This document shows positions 62,583 to 64,000 of a stretch of 64,000 nucleotides of DNA, one piece after another. The DNA is from Capniomyces stellatus (Eukaryota; Kickxellomycota; Harpellomycetes; Harpellales; Legeriomycetaceae), in NCBI GenBank assembly GCA_001661515.1, contig LUVW01000013.1:72024-136023 (forward strand), given 5' to 3'. Under the pieces are notes generated by a model. The model had not been told where the DNA came from. It ran no database searches and saw nothing but the letters and a program-made list of their open reading frames with translations. The position numbers and the translations under genes were made by a program. Within the stretch, counting starts at the first letter, position 1. Each line of letters opens with the position of its first letter.

Positions 62583-63556
62583 TATGATCTTTTTACTAGG
62601 TGGCTTTATTCTGTTTCCAACTTTACCACAATCACGCTAAACTTTCTATTTGCATTTAATCCTATATTTTTGTCATCAAGCTTTCCTTCCAACCATCGAG
62701 CTAATTGTGTTTCTTTCTTTTGTTTACTTTTCTTATTTTTGCTCCGTTCCTCCTTTACGAGCGTGCTATGTGAATGCTACTATTGTATTGATGACGGCTT
62801 TGTTCTCAAATCCTACCACCTTTTCTAAAATTGTTTTTTTGTTTACTTTTCTTTGATTTATTTTGCACTGTTTAGTTCTGCTCTGTTCAGTTCTGTCCCA
62901 CTCGAATATTATATTTTTTTATATTGTTGTATTAAATATAGTAAAAGTTCTTTTTTTTTATTTCCTTCTTTTCGTTTTGTGCTATCTTATTTGCCGGATT
63001 CGCGTATATCCGTATAATAACGTTAAAATTGTGAATATCTTTTCTCTTGGATGGTGTTACTACTTGTATAAGCACAAAACACAACCCTGCCTCTATTACG
63101 TTTCTCGTTTTACTTTACTTGTCCTTTGCCTTTAGTTTTAGTTGATTGATAAAATACAGCTTGTCCTTTTTTTTTTTACTTGACATCATTGTTTGTTTGG
63201 ATCTCTCGCCATTTTCTCTGTTTAACTTTTTGGTGTAATCGCCAATTAATATTTCCTGCATTATTTCAATAATAATAAAAATACGCTTCTTGCCTTAATA
63301 GTTTGTAGCCTGTACTTTATTACAGAAAGTACTACATTCGACGATGTTGGGTTTTAGGACCATTTTTATCTATTACAAGGCTTGGTTTATTATTGAAGTG
63401 CATTACAAACTCAAAAAGCTGTACTAGAAATAATAATGAAAAACGAACACTAATCGCCGAATTATTAAAACTTTGAACCGTGCAAAATTCAATTGAAAAT
63501 GTAAATGTAAACAAATTAATACCACTAGTTTTGTAATCAATAAACCTTAAAACGAG
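62583..63556. other. Intergenic, no gene seen
   Basis: T-rich region upstream of the kinase gene. Several hydrophobic short frames (62650-62856, 62863-63135) arise from poly-T runs and have no supporting feature. Confidence 0.45.
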
Positions 63557-64000
63557 TTAAAATCCTTGGTTTTTATCAGCGGCCAACTTTTCTGCGTTTT
63601 CTAGAGCTGACTTAAGAGTATAGCCATCGATTCTCAGCTTCCCTGTTTTGAGTGAGTCTGGGAAGTACAGCATGTTTGTTTTTGCCTTAGCACCATCCAA
63701 TTTGTACTTTTTGTACAGTTCTGCAGCATTGTCTACGCTTAACTTGTAGTTGCTATCCTCAATCACACTTGCTACGTTTGCACCATAAATAGCATGCATT
63801 CTAGTTGATGGATGAACTAAATCGGTAAAAAGATGGGTATCGGGGAACGGACAAGAGAGACTTAAGAACTCACTGACGCTAAACGCAACACATACGACTT
63901 TGGAGAACAGTATTCCTAGCGGTCTGTATACTGATGGAGTTGTTACCACGGTGTTGAAATTAAACATACTGACTTTCTTTAGCCAAGTCAGGTTGTCGCC
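63557..64000 (-). CDS. 3' end of an unrecognised protein, truncated by the window edge
   Basis: Two exons are visible: one open from the window edge (64000) to 63874, then 63816-63557, joined by a 57-nt intron with a GTGAGT donor at 63873 and TTTAG acceptor, phase 1. The visible 129 residues end in AEKLAADKNQGF. Readable segments include DNLTWLKKVSMFNFN, VYRPLGILFSKVVCVAF, HPSTRMHAIYGANVASVIED and YKLDGAKAKTNMLYFPDSLK. The sequence looks like a globular, possibly enzymatic protein, but I cannot name the family. The 5' part lies beyond the window. Confidence 0.65.
   Translation of the reverse strand, partial: GDNLTWLKKVSMFNFNTVVTTPSVYRPLGILFSKVVCVAFSVSEFLSLSCPFPDTHLFTDLVHPSTRMHAIYGANVASVIEDSNYKLSVDNAAELYKKYKLDGAKAKTNMLYFPDSLKTGKLRIDGYTLKSALENAEKLAADKNQGF

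Noticed and set aside
62650..63135. Hydrophobic frames upstream of the kinase gene
   Set aside because: Phe/Leu/Val-rich translation of T-rich DNA; no start context or partner.

Overview
The window is nuclear DNA from a fungus. It is AT-rich, has short spliceosomal introns (typically about 100-170 nt, mostly GTAAGT-like donors) and uses the standard code: CTG falls at conserved leucines, for example in the ABC transporter Walker B. Gene content is strictly fungal or eukaryotic: Dam1 of the DASH ring, Cpa1 with its arginine attenuator peptide, Pex13, Trm44, Syo1 and an MRP/Ycf1-type ABC transporter. The gene forms (a Dam1 with an extra C-terminal domain, a PITAIRE-type Cdk9/Bur1 with an Arg-Asp tail) suggest an early-diverging 'zygomycete-grade' lineage rather than an ordinary ascomycete. 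That placement is inference.

Layout. 0-16 kb: a small membrane protein with hexapeptide repeats (-), the SAGA subunit Sgf29 with a huge Arg-Asp array (+, 3 exons), a Cld1/ABHD4/5-type hydrolase (+, 3 exons), a large PAS-like low-complexity protein (+), and the F1-ATPase assembly chaperone Atp11 (+, 4 exons). 16-20 kb: a tandem duplication carrying two secreted glycine-rich proteins, the second cut short by an in-frame stop, each preceded by a decayed coding relic. 20-27 kb: the tRNA methyltransferase Trm44 (-, 9 exons) and three small secreted, probably GPI-anchored proteins (-). 27-38 kb: an intronless ABCC transporter (-), a broken ankyrin gene (+), and the ribosomal-protein co-importer Syo1 (+). 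38-46 kb: succinate dehydrogenase iron-sulfur subunit Sdh2 (-, 4 exons), two secreted paralogues sharing signal peptide and TATA spacing (+), and a relic open frame. 46-53 kb: Cpa1 with its regulatory uORF (+) and long-form tRNase Z (-). 53-64 kb: Dam1 (-) divergent from the spindle-pole WD protein Wdr8/WRAP73 (+, 10 exons), Pex13 (-, 2 exons), a Cdk9/Bur1 kinase (-, 5 exons), and an unrecognised gene running off the right edge (-).

Most genes are unlinked housekeeping functions. The themes that recur are transcription (Sgf29 and the Cdk9-like kinase, both with RD/RE dipeptide arrays), mitochondrial energy and arginine metabolism (Atp11, Sdh2, Cpa1), spindle microtubules (the Dam1-Wdr8 pair), and an accessory set of at least seven secreted or surface proteins. 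The best single observation is the 25-codon uORF at 47023-47100 upstream of CPA1, which carries the arginine attenuator peptide core. Exon structures below were derived by hand from splice signals, reading phase and protein-family continuity.
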